Of a stretch of DNA of 64,000 nt, positions 51,441-63,041 are shown in pieces. Positions within the stretch are counted from its first letter, which is position 1. The number at the start of each line of letters is the position of its first letter. The notes beneath the pieces are model-generated. The model did no database searches, was not told the origin of the DNA, and was given only the letters and a program-made list of their open reading frames with translations. This DNA comes from Linyphia triangularis (lineage: Eukaryota; Arthropoda; Arachnida; Araneae; Linyphiidae). The stretch spans positions 67,036,328 to 67,100,327 of the forward strand of contig OZ021732.1 in assembly GCA_963978545.1 (NCBI GenBank). Reading direction: 5' to 3'. Position numbers and translations under genes: made by a program.

Positions 51441-51822
51441 GTAAATAATACACAAGATTATTTATAAGTTTTTTGATAGCTGACAAAAGAAGTTAACGTC
51501 AAAAAGATTTATTTTAATTTCCTTAGATTTATGATATAGTTTTCTTCACACTTCTTTTTATCTAATCAGTCCAATTTTTATTGTAATATGATATTTCCAG
51601 GACTTTTGAAAAATCGATGTCTCGCGAACATTTGAGCGAAGAAAGATGCGGTGCGGATTTTACAGAAATCGTCGGCAAAAAATATTTATTTTTCCAGTAA
51701 AAAAATAGTTTATTTTTAATCAAGAAATGACGCCGCCAAATTTTAATTAAATGGACTGTTAACCATTTACATTTTTATGAAAAAAGCCATCTGTTGATAT
51801 CAAACGAACTAATTTTTACTTT

Positions 51823-51866
<44 letters not shown>

Positions 51867-52087
51867 GATTTATCCCCTAAGAATTTCTGTCCAAATTTCA
51901 TATTCCTATTCCTAATTGTACGTCTAATAATCAATTTTTCAATGTTCTCGTTACTTTTTGATCACCCTGTGCTTTACTTGGAATTCCTTCAGTTTTTACA
52001 TCTTTTGTAAAATCTTGTTTATCGCATAAATTTTAGAAAAAAAATCTCTGGTTATTATGTTCGATTTTATCTGGATGAATAAAATCC

Positions 52088-52123
<36 letters not shown>

Positions 52124-52439
52124 ATATAAAAACCTATAAAATAAGAAAAAGTGCAAATAAGTCATAAACATTTTATAGAAACAGTATTTTCAATTATTTT
52201 TTTAATGAAATAGAAAAAAGTCAAATGATCTTTATGAAAGAGAAAAGAATACACCACACTCTAAAAGGTCCGTTTTAAAAAGGTTCCACTTTTTCAACAT
52301 TTATGAGGTTGACTTTATCTGTTTTTTTTTTTGTTTTTTTTCCGATGGTGTTCATATTTCTTCTGCTGAAAGATGTTTCACCATCTTCCATTTCCAAATA
52401 AATATGCTTCTACGTTTGTCCCGCTTATGCGGAGACCGG
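51441..52439. other. AT-rich spacer with long A runs
   Basis: A runs lie at about 51828-51865 and 52095-52122. Nothing else is recognised. Confidence 0.45.
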
Positions 52440-52694
52440 ATTACAGTCAGGGACGGAACTAGGTCACTTTTTACCCGGGGCAAGAATTCATTTTGGCGCC
52501 CCCACACAATAATTTTTTAGATTTGAAGCTAACTATATATACATTGAAAATTAACAAAGGTTTTTCCTTTGTAAAATTCTGTTTTGAAACAAACAATAAA
52601 AGAATTAATTAATTGAAATTTTAAATAAATATATTTGACAAGCCCTTATTAATGACCAGGGTTCATTCTGCTTGCATAAAGATTTGCATAAAGA

Positions 52695-52727
<33 letters not shown>

Positions 52728-53706
52728 AATGAATCAATACAAATAATGTCAGTTACAATGAAATAAAAGAACATAGTTGAATGATATGTAACACTTTTTA
52801 ACACAAAATCTGGTTAACCTGGTTTCAAAACGTCTTAGATCATAAACAATTAAGCTGTTTTACATTTCAAAAAATATTTTCTTCTGTAAAATACTAATAC
52901 AAAAATTTAAAAAGCTTCCGAATATTACCAGAACTCATTGAACACAAAAGCAAATTAATTTAATGACTTGTCAACAAAAATCATTGAATAGTTGGTAAAC
53001 ACATAAATGTTTATTTTAGAACAATTAATTTAAACTTATTGAAACTCATTTTAATAATAGAATGAATAATATATTACTTACTGTGCTATGTGTGAGTTCT
53101 CCATTTTCTTGGAGAATTTAAAATTCTCACCAATGCAATGGACAAAATTTGACGAACATGACATCTGTTTGGTGAAAAATAATGCCGTCAAAATGACAAT
53201 ATAACTCACGCTGAAAATTGGCGCCTTTTTCTCGTAGCATGGAGACTGGATTCTTTTTATTTTATTTATCACTTCCTGGAAAATACTTTCTTTTTCGTTA
53301 TTTTTTATGAAAAATAAGGACTTGAGATCTATTTTTAGAATTCATGCCTTGATGTTTTATTATTTTTTCATTATTTAGGAATAGATAAAATGTTACACTT
53401 AGGCACTTTTATGCTTCAGTTTTCTCTTTTTACGAAACATGTTTGAATGCTTGTGTATGATCAAAAAAGAAAAGTAGGAGTGTTAATAATTTAACCTGTA
53501 AAAAACAAACTTTTTAATCAAATCCCTTATAAGAATTATCAATTTATTAACAATAAAAGTATTTTTTTTTTTTAAATGATTTATTAAAATGCTTTCGAAA
53601 CTCCGCGTCGATTAAAAAAAAAAAAAACTTAATATGTGATTTATCCCCGAACAATTATTTATCTTAATTGAAAAAATACTGGCAACAAGACTTCATCCAG
53701 TGGTAA

Positions 53707-53947
53707 ATTCCTAGTTCACGTTTATGGGTTGGCGCACTTTTGAAAAGTTGGCGACAAAGCCAGAATGTCGCCAATTCGGAATTCCAATATGAAAAATTGA
53801 GAAACGAACCAGCTCCATGATTTGTAGTATAGGAAGGTTGAAGCCAAAGCGCGTCAATAAAAAAAATGGGATTGCCAAATTTAGAACTGTATCGCCTACA
53901 AAACAGCGCCAAATCGGCTTGGCGATATTTTAACGTCAACTAGGAAT
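53707..53947. mobile_element. MITE (241 bp) inside the hAT element
   Basis: ATTCCTAGTTCACGTT at the left and AACGTCAACTAGGAAT at the right are inverted at 15 of 16 positions. The interior repeats TTGGCGA/GCGCCAA phrases. An older relative may lie at 28560-28870. No clear target duplication was seen. Confidence 0.65.
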
Positions 53948-54126
53948 AGACCCAACGGGTAGTATTGTCATGGGCTTTAAGCTAATTGGCCAAGTTTCAG
54001 GACGATAGGATGATGGGAAGGGGGTTAATTAAGCATCCGCAGATTTGTACGCCAGGCTCAAACGCACACTCAAACAAAAGTGAAGTTAATATAAGGGATT
54101 TAAAAATATATAGTAAAATTATAATT

Positions 54127-54179
54127 ATTATAAAATATTGTTAAAAATATATAATATATTTTTAACAATATTTTATAAT
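54127..54179. repeat. Perfect 26-bp-arm AT palindrome
   Basis: ATTATAAAATATTGTTAAAA and the following bases to 54152 are exactly mirrored by 54154-54179, with a single central A. A third partial copy of ATATTGTTAAAAATATATA follows at about 54185-54235. It could extrude as a cruciform. Confidence 0.85.
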
Positions 54180-55008
54180 ATTAATATTGTTAAAAATATA
54201 TAAAAATATAAAATATTGTTAAAAATATATAGTCACATATTTAGTCAGTGCATTTAAATTGAGATTTGGATAGGATGTAATTTACTGTTTTCGGGTTTTT
54301 ATTTTTAAAAAATCGATATGTTTTGCGATAAATAGGAATTCTTGTGCTGCAGGCATTCATCTTTCAACTTTTTATCGCATAATTTTTTTTTGCATTTCTT
54401 CACGTTTCAGAACATTCTGAATCAAAAAAGTGTTCTAGAAAAAAAGTTTGTGGGTCCGTGTGTTGTCTGTGGTCAGCATTACTTTCAAACGGATTGACCT
54501 ACTTTGGCCATTACACCTGGCTTTACGGTTTTTGTCAAAATCGTGCTTGCGCTGTCATTTTTACAGCCAAAATAATTGCTAAATTAAATGAAGGAAATAG
54601 TGGGAATTGAAAGTTGTTCAAAGTTCAACACCCCCAGTTTTTTTAAACTCAGCACGATTCAAAATGTGTAAAAATGAAAAAAAAATCTGTTTTTACTGAA
54701 GAAATACTAAATTATTCTCTTAAAGAAAACGTTTCAATCGTTAATTATTTAAATTTTTAATTAACTTTTTGCTAATTAATTTTCATTAGGAATCGCAATG
54801 AACCTTTAAAGTTAATGATAATCAACCTCAAAAACAAAAGTAAACGATTTCTAAACAATTCAACATCTTGCAGCCCCCTGTAAAAATTCCTGCGGACTCC
54901 TAGAGAACAATAAATATATTTGGCAAGAGATATATCCCAAACGTAACCCTTGTCCTTAATACACATCTTCCGAAGTTTATTAGGTTACAAATTTAAAAAA
55001 ATTCTTAC

Positions 55009-55118
55009 CTTCATTGGTTTCAGTCTCGTGAACTAGCCAAGATGATAAAAGGTTGGGATAGTCTTGCAGTTTCTTTTGCTTTTCTGCGATTCTGCGCCTC
55101 AGATAATTTCTTCGACAT
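55009..55118 (-). pseudogene. Remnant transposase first exon of the 3.1-kb hAT
   Basis: The minus-strand ATG at 55118 opens MSKKLSEAQNRRKAKETARL. A one-base frame change then continues as LLSSWLVHETETNE to a donor-like G|GTAAG at 55009/55008; the uncorrected frame stops at 55020. An opening of this kind (M-x-K-K-x-S-x-x-Q-x-R, then Lys-rich) is typical of ZMYM1-like hAT transposases, from memory. Only this exon is recognisable. Confidence 0.55.
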
Positions 55119-55553
55119 ATTTCAATTTACGAAAATTTCAACAGCATTAAATTGTTGTAATGCTAAATTTTATCTAATTACATTGCGACTATATTACCAA
55201 TGCGATTTTAAATTAGCATTTCTGGCAGCCTGCCATGTAGCACAAACCTATTCTTCATCAGGGGGTAGGGAGAATTCGTTGTCATTCTTTTGTAAAAGGA
55301 TAGATTATTACTTTCTTTGTACAGAAATGTATTATTTTTTTTTCTAGTGGATTTTTTCTTCTGTTGGATATCTTAAAGATCATCCAGAATTTTAAGAAAA
55401 AATGAAAATTTATTTATGAAAAATTAACCTTTCGTCCAAATATTAAAATTTATACAACAAATAGTGCTTTGTTGGCTTTTCGGCGCCCCCTCTGGTTAGC
55501 GCCTGGGGCAGCTGCCCCGCCTGCCCCCCCCTAGTTCCGGCACTGATTACAGT

Positions 55554-56210
55554 GAAAGGATATATAAAAATATACCAACTCCACCTCATTGAAATAAGTT
55601 AGTATTTCTTCAACTTTTCACTGAATTGCTTCAATTCACTGATAAACCCAAGAAACGGATATTACAGGCTTCGGAGTCTTTTATCTTTTAGATAAGAACG
55701 CGTCTTGCAAAAGTCATAACAACATTAGATCACACACGTGCCACTTAGCTTTAAATTTATCCCAAGGCCATAGGGATGGGATGTGGTGGAAACTCGCAGC
55801 CTTGTTGTGAAACTTGGGGAATTATCATATCGATCTCATACACTTTTATACATTTTATTCACTAAAAAGACAACTCGTTGAGTTTTGCGATACGCATGAG
55901 GATAATTCATATATGTTAAAAAAATGTTTTGGCTTCTCAGGTCCTCACCTTTAACGAGGGTTTAAAGTTTTTCTTCTTACCTTTCAAAAATATAAGTTAA
56001 AAATGCAATTTTTTCAAATTCAAATACGTTTTTTATCAAATAAATGGTATGATTTTTTTTTTGTGCTTTACCTTAAAAAACTTCTTGGTGCTGTGTCGAC
56101 AAAACTCACCACATTTCTGAAGTACTTTAAGTTCACCAATTTTTAACTGTGTTTGAATTTAATAAAATAACTAGTTTTATCAAATTAGAAAGTTTCTTGT
56201 CGCTTTCCAT
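55554..56210. other. AT-rich spacer, nothing recognised
   Basis: No coding or repeat structure is recognised between the hAT element and the piggyBac-type MITE. Confidence 0.4.
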
Positions 56211-56214
56211 TTAA

Positions 56215-56431
56215 CCTTTAACTGCTGTGGTTGGGTTGTTAGATAATTTTAGCTCAAGGACAACACGTGGTCTATGCTGAACCAAATAAATTGGTACACA
56301 TCAGTTTAAAGTTTAAGAAATATAGTATCAGAAAAATTAATATAAAAATCAAAGATGAAATATTTTAGGGGGTGGAAGCATTCCACAAAAAATGAATCGC
56401 GAACTGACAGACCGCATACAGCAGTTAAAGG
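56215..56431. mobile_element. piggyBac-type MITE, 217 bp
   Basis: CCTTTAACTGCTGT at the left and ACAGCAGTTAAAGG at the right are perfect 14-bp inverted repeats, flanked on both sides by TTAA (56211-56214 and 56432-56435). TTAA targets and CCYTTT-type ends define the piggyBac superfamily. There is no open frame. Confidence 0.9.
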
Positions 56432-56710
56432 TTAAATCCCTAATCATTGAAGACGTCGATTGAGATTTAACGAGCATTTAAACCTCAAGAATTCTTTAGT
56501 CATATTAATTTTTATTAATCTAACCCCCCGACGAGTTTCTACTTAAAAAGAATGTTCTTGAAAAATGCTTCGTATGATCAATTTTCAGATTGTGCTATTT
56601 GAAAATATGCACGTTTATTTGATCACTACTTCAATTAGAAGTATTCTAATCCAAATCTTGGTTGCTGTTTTTTTATTTTTTTATTTTATTATTATTATTA
56701 AAAAAAATGT

Positions 56711-56747
<37 letters not shown>

Positions 56748-56882
56748 AGAAAATTGTAAAACAAACATTCTTTTTTTTTTTTTTTAATTGTAATTAATAG
56801 AATAGTTTGCCTTGTTTTCTTCTCTTGGGTAGTGTGAAAGAACCAAAGAAGCAGGTAAGAAGTCGTTTCTTTTTGTTCCTAG

Positions 56883-57058
56883 CTGAAAACTGTATCGAGG
56901 TCAACCCATTGTCTGAGCAAAAAATAAATAAAAATAACGAGAAGTTCAGTGAAGGATGTTTCAAAACTTGTCATTACGTGCAGCTGATTAAGCCACAAAG
57001 CAGAGTCCTCAACAATAACAATTACAATCGTGGATTTACTACTCTTCAAATGACGCAG
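56883..57058 (+). other. Possible orphan exon with open frame
   Basis: A good acceptor (TTCTTTTTGTTCCTAG) precedes and a donor (ACGCAG|GTGAAA) follows 176 bases that stay open, reading ENCIEVNPLSEQKINK and GCFKTCHYVQLIKPQSR. The Cys-x3-Cys pattern and length recall extracellular loops of DEG/ENaC channels only weakly. No partner exon was found. The frame also stays open without splicing from 56807 to 57133. Confidence 0.2.
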
Positions 57059-57133
57059 GTGAAATTAACATACAATTACGTGAACTTTTATTCATTTTAC
57101 AGTTACAAATTCGTTTTGTTGTTCGCTTCCTGA

Positions 57134-58400
57134 AATAGTAATCTTTTGTGTATTTATATTTTCTGTTTATAGTCAAGTAATCATAGAAAAATCGTCCCGG
57201 TTATAATAATTTGAAAATGGAGAGGCTGAGTAAAATTGCTTAAAACTTCTGAATTAATACTCTTCCTAAATGTTAAAGACCCTTAACAATTGTTTTATGT
57301 CGTGTTTATTGGTATATAAACTAGTTTTCATTGAATCAATCCATTGATGATATCATTCTAAAGAGCCAGCAAATATATTTCAATGTAGTTTTTCTGCCAT
57401 GAAAATTTATTTGTCTGCAAAAGCTTTCAGATAGGAACTATTCTTGTAAATTTGTCAACCTTCTACACTCTTTATTTTTTTAACTTTGCCAAACTTAACT
57501 TTATCAAAGTGTTTCACTTTTATTTCCCCTGAAATGTGAAAGTTGTAATATTTGAGTTAATGTTAAATTTAAGTGTTAGAAAAAAGAAGTTCACGGATTT
57601 TTATGGACAATTTGTTTGAAAGACAAACTTTAAAAAAAAATCCTATTTCGCAAAATTCACAAAACAACTACAAATTCATCACTGAACTGTACTTCGATAT
57701 CAAAACAACATGGATTGTAAAATTAAATTAAGTGTTTTTTTAAAAAAAAAAAAAGGATCGATTTTTTTCCTCTTAATTCAAACAAAGTAAACTAGTAAAC
57801 TATGAGGTAAAGAACACATTCCATTTCGTAATTTTTTAGTACTTTGAATCGGGGTAACTCTGATTTTGTGTTTATATTTAATTAGAGTGTTTGATTTCCC
57901 TTTGAAAATATGAAAATCTGTTTTGGTTGGATGACATTAACTTAATAAGAATAAGATCTCATCAAAGATCGTACACCGAAACCAATTAACTTTTTTATAC
58001 CAATTGAAGAATAAAGTGGACCATCAAGCGCCTTTCTTTTAAACAGAACATTATTTATTTTACGAACTATTTATTTTTCTCTCAGAATAATACCAATGCC
58101 TTTTAAGTTTGCTGTTGTTTTTTTACAGAACAATAGGGAAATAGATTTTTTTTGCGCTGAATATTGTTCTCTAATTAATTAAACATTTTAGCGTTTTAAT
58201 ATGATTAAACATTCCATGATTCTGAGAGGATTTTCTCGCAATAACATACTTACACAGAGCACATTAATCACAGAATGGTCTGAATTTCTTTTTAGAAAAA
58301 TATTTATAAAAACGTATATGCTTGCAATTTCAGTTCTAATATATTTTTCAAAGATATATTTATATCGCGTTCGAATTTGTAGAATTTGCAGATACATACA
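57134..58400. other. AT-rich spacer, nothing recognised
   Basis: Short low-complexity frames only. Confidence 0.4.
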
Positions 58401-58403
58401 AAA

Positions 58404-58950
58404 CAAAGGATGTAATACATCGCACAACTTTCAATTACACTTTAATAATGGTTACTGCATTTGAGTTTAACTTGGATTAGTCTAATTTACTGTTTATTAA
58501 TTTAAAAAAAAAGTAGATTGTTAACAATTATTGCATTAGTAAAAAAAAAAAAGATGTGCTGCCTACATGATTGACGATAATTATTATATTATTCTTTTCA
58601 GGTAAGTGAAACAGATGAGGAACAGTCGTGGATGGGCAATGCTCAAGAGAAGATAACTTGATGTTAGAGTCTTTTGTTTTTCACTTTTTACGCCTTTATC
58701 TAATTTTTGGGAAATGACGAGGAATTTGGGATTTTTAGAACCTTGTGCGCATGCGTTATTTTGAATAACATGTATTAGACCACAACGAACCCGTATTCAT
58801 AAGTTGAACATCGAAGGTCAATAAGTTCAAAAGTTTTGCTGCCCACAAACCATACAGACAGAGGCACTTTTTTTTTAGATAACTTTTTTTGACAGAAAAC
58901 CCCCGATTTCTTATAGAATGTAATACTTTCACTACCCTATATGTAGTTAA
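58404..58950 (+). repeat. Dispersed family 1, copy D
   Basis: It starts AAAGGATGTAATACATCGCA, includes GTAAGTGAAACAGATGAGGA and GGGCAATGCTCAAGAGAAG, and ends with CAAACCATACAGACAGAGGC, then the tail TGTAATACTTTCACTACCCT. It lacks the block around GGCACTACCACAGCG, so it is internally deleted relative to copies A-C. Confidence 0.7.
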
Positions 58951-60432
58951 AAGTAAAAAAAAAAATATGTTAAAAGATTTTTGCTCTAAATATGAAAAAT
59001 AATATTTTCAAACGTTTAAGAATCACTGGGGAGTGATCTGTAGTTTCATATATAACGGACAGGTCGACATATTTCACATTGCCCTTTGACTTTGAAGCTT
59101 GGCTGAGGAACACTGCCGCGTTCCTAGAACTACGGATATACTGTGTGCTGAATAAAACAAAACATTGTTTGTTATGCATCAATAAAGTATATTTATCTTT
59201 ATTGTAATATAGTAAATGAGCGAGTCCGTTTACATGTACCTGTTTGTTTAAACAAGCCGCAAGAGAAAAAGTTTAATCACGTGTAGAAATATTTCCTTTC
59301 AGAAAAGTAACGTAAATGTATTCAACAGTGACGTTTTATATGCATCTTTTTAGTCGTTGAAGTTAACACGGTACTTTTAACGTACGTTTAACGACTAATT
59401 CATTTATTAAGTAGTAACTGAAATTCAGCAACAACAAAAAAACTTCTTTCTGAAAACGAGTTTAAATTTAACTTCACCAATACAAACTAAATATATAAAA
59501 AGTTATTATGTTTAAAGATTTTATTTTAAAAAATGAACTGAAAAATTCCAACTGTAAATAACGGTATGCAGGTGTAATAATAGTGAACCACTGTTAGCAA
59601 CACTCAAGCACTCACTCGTTTTAATTTTGACTTCATGAAATGGGAGTTTGATTTTGTAAGGCTTTGTTTGGAATTTGCCATACATCTTTATATAGGTCAA
59701 ACTAATACCTAAGGCCAGGCACAAAAGAAAACAAGAAAATTTTATTTTAGATAACCGACATTTCAAATTTGATGGGTCTTTCAGTTATGTATCGACTGTA
59801 ATCTAAAGCTTAATATTTTTAACTAAAAAGTAAAGTAAAATGGTATACTGATTTGCCAATTTAATTAGTAATTTTTATAAATAAAGTTACATAAAATAAA
59901 TCCCCGCTTTTAAACTAGAAAATAAAATGTGAAAATTATTTTAATATTAATTAAATACAACGTTATTTCTTTAAATTTTACTATGTAAATTACAAATATA
60001 TCAGACAAAAAAGTAGGCAGGTTAACAAGTAAGATACCAAAAAAATCATTTAATAATTTTGTAAAAATTAAAACTTTATTATATTTAATGAATTCCAGAG
60101 GCTCTCATTTCTTTTCTGTCAAGTTAAGTAATCAGAACAAGATTTTGGAGCGCATTTAATAACACGTTTAATGTTTATCTGACTTGGCAAGTTGAGACCA
60201 TCTTTAAGGTTGTAACCATGCAAGAAGAAAATAAACTTCTTATGCATGTACATTTTTAAAATGGCGAATTTTAAGAAAAAAATTGCAGTGCTAAACAAAA
60301 TATCTTGTGTTCCTTAAAAATTCAATACCATGTTTTTTGTAATAAAATTGAAATTGTTAATGCAATTTTTCTTGACTCATATTCAGAACATAATCATTTT
60401 ACTAACATAAAAACAATATTATTATTCATTTC

Positions 60433-60436
<4 letters not shown>
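58951..60436. other. AT-rich spacer, nothing recognised
   Basis: No conserved motif is recognised on either strand. Confidence 0.4.
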
Positions 60437-60467
<31 letters not shown>

Positions 60468-60478
60468 TTTTTTTATAA

Positions 60479-60549
<71 letters not shown>
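60437..60549. repeat. T run followed by an (AT)n tract
   Basis: A pure T run at 60437-60462 is followed, after a short spacer, by (AT)n from 60482 to about 60549. The minus-strand open frame across it is an artefact. Confidence 0.95.
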
Positions 60550-60551
<2 letters not shown>

Positions 60552-61126
60552 AAAATGTGAATTCGTGTAATATTGTCATTACTTAACAGTGTAAGTTAAG
60601 CAGTTATTTATATCGTAAAGAGAATTATTAGAAAATCCGTCTAAAAAAATGAAGATTAAGGATTTATCATTTTGAAATAGATAACCGCTAATTGTGAATA
60701 AATGATAATGTATTTACAAAAGCTAAATTGTTATAAAATTGCATACCAACATGTATCAATGGAATCATCCGCAAAGACTGTTGGACAAGTTTATTAAAAT
60801 TCAGCTGTACTTTTTTTTATTTATAAAATTAATACAATTTATTTTCTATTCGCGTAATTTCATAAATTTTCATTCTTGCATTCTCTATTTTCACAAATAC
60901 ATAAATATTTTTTGCAAGAAAAAACTTTCCAAAAAAGATTTTTCACTAAGTAAGTGGAAGAATGGCAATGTTCCAAGTATATCAGAAATAACGATCTTCT
61001 TGTTCCTAAACAAGACTTCAACAACAACAAGATCAACCACTAAAAATAAAGCGCTTAATTTGTTTCAGTCAAAATCTATACTAAAATAAAGTTTATTAAT
61101 TAGTCATATAACTATTTAATTTTTAA

Positions 61127-63041
61127 TCTCTATATATATAAGGCAAAGCCCTCACTCACTGACTCACTCATCACTAATTCTACCACTTCCCACATAGTCA
61201 CAACTCTGAAAATCGGAACAAATATCAATAATGGTAAAAATAGAAAAAGTAAACTATTCCGATCTCGATTAACCCACTTTAAGGGGTCGAAAAGGGGTTA
61301 AACGTTCCAAACGGGGGACATTCGAAAATCCTACTTCCCACATAGTCACAACTCTGAAAATCGGCACAAATATCAACAATGGTAAAAATAGAAAAAGTAA
61401 ACTATTCCGATCTCGATTAACCCACTTTAAGGGGTCGAAAAGGGGTTAAACGTTCCAAACGGGGGACATTCGAAAATCCTACTTCCCACATAGTCACAAC
61501 TCTGAAAATCGGCACAAATATCAACAATGGTAAAAATAGAAAAAGTAAACTATTCCGATCTCGATTAACCCACTTTAAGGGGTCGAAAAGGGGTTAAACG
61601 TTCCAAACGGGGGACATTCGAAAATCCTACTTCCCACATAGTCACAACTCTGAAAATCGGCACAAATATCAACAATGGTAAAAATAGAAAAAGTAAACTA
61701 TTCCGATCTCGATTAACCCACTTTAAGGGGTCGAAAAGGGGTTAAACGTTCCAAACGAGCGATATATTCGAATGTCCTACTTCCCATTTGGTCACAACTC
61801 TAAAAATTGGTACAAATATTAACAATAGTAAACATAGAAAAAGTAAGCTATTCCGATCTCGATTAACCCACTTTAAGGGCTCGAAAAGGGGTTAAATGTT
61901 CCAAACGGGGAATATTCGAATGTCCTACTTTTCATTTCGTCACAACTCTAAAAATGGGTGAGAATATCAAAAAAGACAAACGAAGAAAAAGTAAGTTATT
62001 CCGATCTCGATTAACCCACTTTAAGGGGTGGAACAGGGGTTAAACGTTCCAAACGAGGGATATTCGAATGTCCTACTTCCCCTTTCGTCACAACTCTGAA
62101 ATCTGGTGCAAGTATCAACAAAAACAAACGTATAAAAAGTAAGCTATTCCGATCTCTATTTACCCATTCTAAGAGGTCAAAAAGCGGTTAAACGTTCCAA
62201 ACGAGGGATATTCGAATGTACCACTTCCTATATGGTCACAACTCTAAAAATTGGTACAAATGTCAACAATGGTAAACATAGAAAAAGTAAGCTATTCCGA
62301 TCTCGATTAACCCATTTTAAGAGGTCAAAAAGGGGTTAAACGTTCCAAACGAGCGATATATTCGAATGTCCTACTTCTCATATTTTCACAATTCTGAAAA
62401 CTGGTGTGAATATCAATAAAGACAAAAGCAGAAAAAGTAAACTATTCCGATCAAGGGGTGGAAAAGGGGTTAAACGTTCCAAACGAGGAATATTCGAATG
62501 TACCACTTCCCATATGGTCACAACTCGGAAATTTGGTACAAATGTCAAAAAAGATTAAAAATAGAAAAAGTAAGCTATTCTGTTCTCGATTAACCAACTT
62601 TAAGGGGTCGAAAAGGGGTTAAATGTTCCAAACGAGGGATATCCGAATGTTCCTCTTCCAATGTAGTCATTTTTTGATATTTTTTTGCAAATGTTAAAAA
62701 AATAAGTCATTCCAATATCGATTAACGAATTTTTAAGGCATGAAAAGACGACGCAACATTGAAACTATACGAGGATTAACTTAATGTCTCAATTCCAATA
62801 CAGCTACTACTTTGAAATTTAGAACTAAGATCAAACATAAACACAATAAACTATTCCAATTTACTATTCACAATTATAAATTTCGTTTAAAATGTCAACC
62901 AAGGGAAGTTCCTATTTTGATAAATCAATTTGTCGGGATCGAAATGGGAGCAAACGTCTGAAGTGTAGAATACATGAATGTCTTTTGATCGCTAAAATGC
63001 TAATGGTAAAATTTCGTAGCGCAACACGGGTATTCAGCTAG
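61127..63041 (+). mobile_element. Helitron (non-autonomous), 1.9 kb, with ~148-bp tandem array
   Basis: It begins TCTCTATATATATAAGGCAA after an A (a start two bases later is possible) and ends GCGCAACACGGGTATTCAGCTAG... trimmed at CTAG 63038-63041, followed by T. The end closely resembles that of the Helitron at 50073-51440 (GGGTATT-AGCTAG). Most of the interior is a tandem array with about eleven units. No Rep/helicase frame is present. Confidence 0.8.
61188..62660 (+). repeat. ~148-bp satellite-like array inside the Helitron
   Basis: Units share ACTTCCCACATAGTCACAAC, AAAAAGTAAACTATTCCGAT, CTCGATTAACCCACTTTAAG and GGGGTTAAACGTTCCAAACG. The first four (starts near 61191, 61339, 61487, 61635) are spaced exactly 148 bp and look nearly identical. 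Later units (near 61785, 61935, 62080, 62230, 62376, 62508, 62650) are progressively diverged. Confidence 0.9.

Larger units (their letters stand above)
52448..55545 (-). mobile_element. hAT element (3.1 kb) with perfect 8-bp duplication
   Basis: The left end CAGGGACGGAACTAGG and the right end CCTAGTTCCGGCACTG match at 14 of 16 positions when inverted, and both continue into GGCGCCCCC. ATTACAGT is duplicated exactly at 52440-52447 and 55546-55553. The interior has been colonised by a MITE (53707-53947), an AT palindrome (54127-54179), a minus-strand family 1 fragment (about 54370-54640) and an A run (52696-52725). A remnant transposase exon at 55009-55118 sets the orientation as minus. No full transposase remains. 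Confidence 0.92.

Noticed and set aside
56833..56882. A 22-nt micro-exon followed by an intron before 56883
   Set aside because: The phases fit, but the implied intron is only 28 nt, too short for spliceosomal splicing.
61188..62660. CRISPR-like array
   Set aside because: The units are contiguous tandem repeats of about 148 bp without unique spacers, inside a eukaryotic Helitron.
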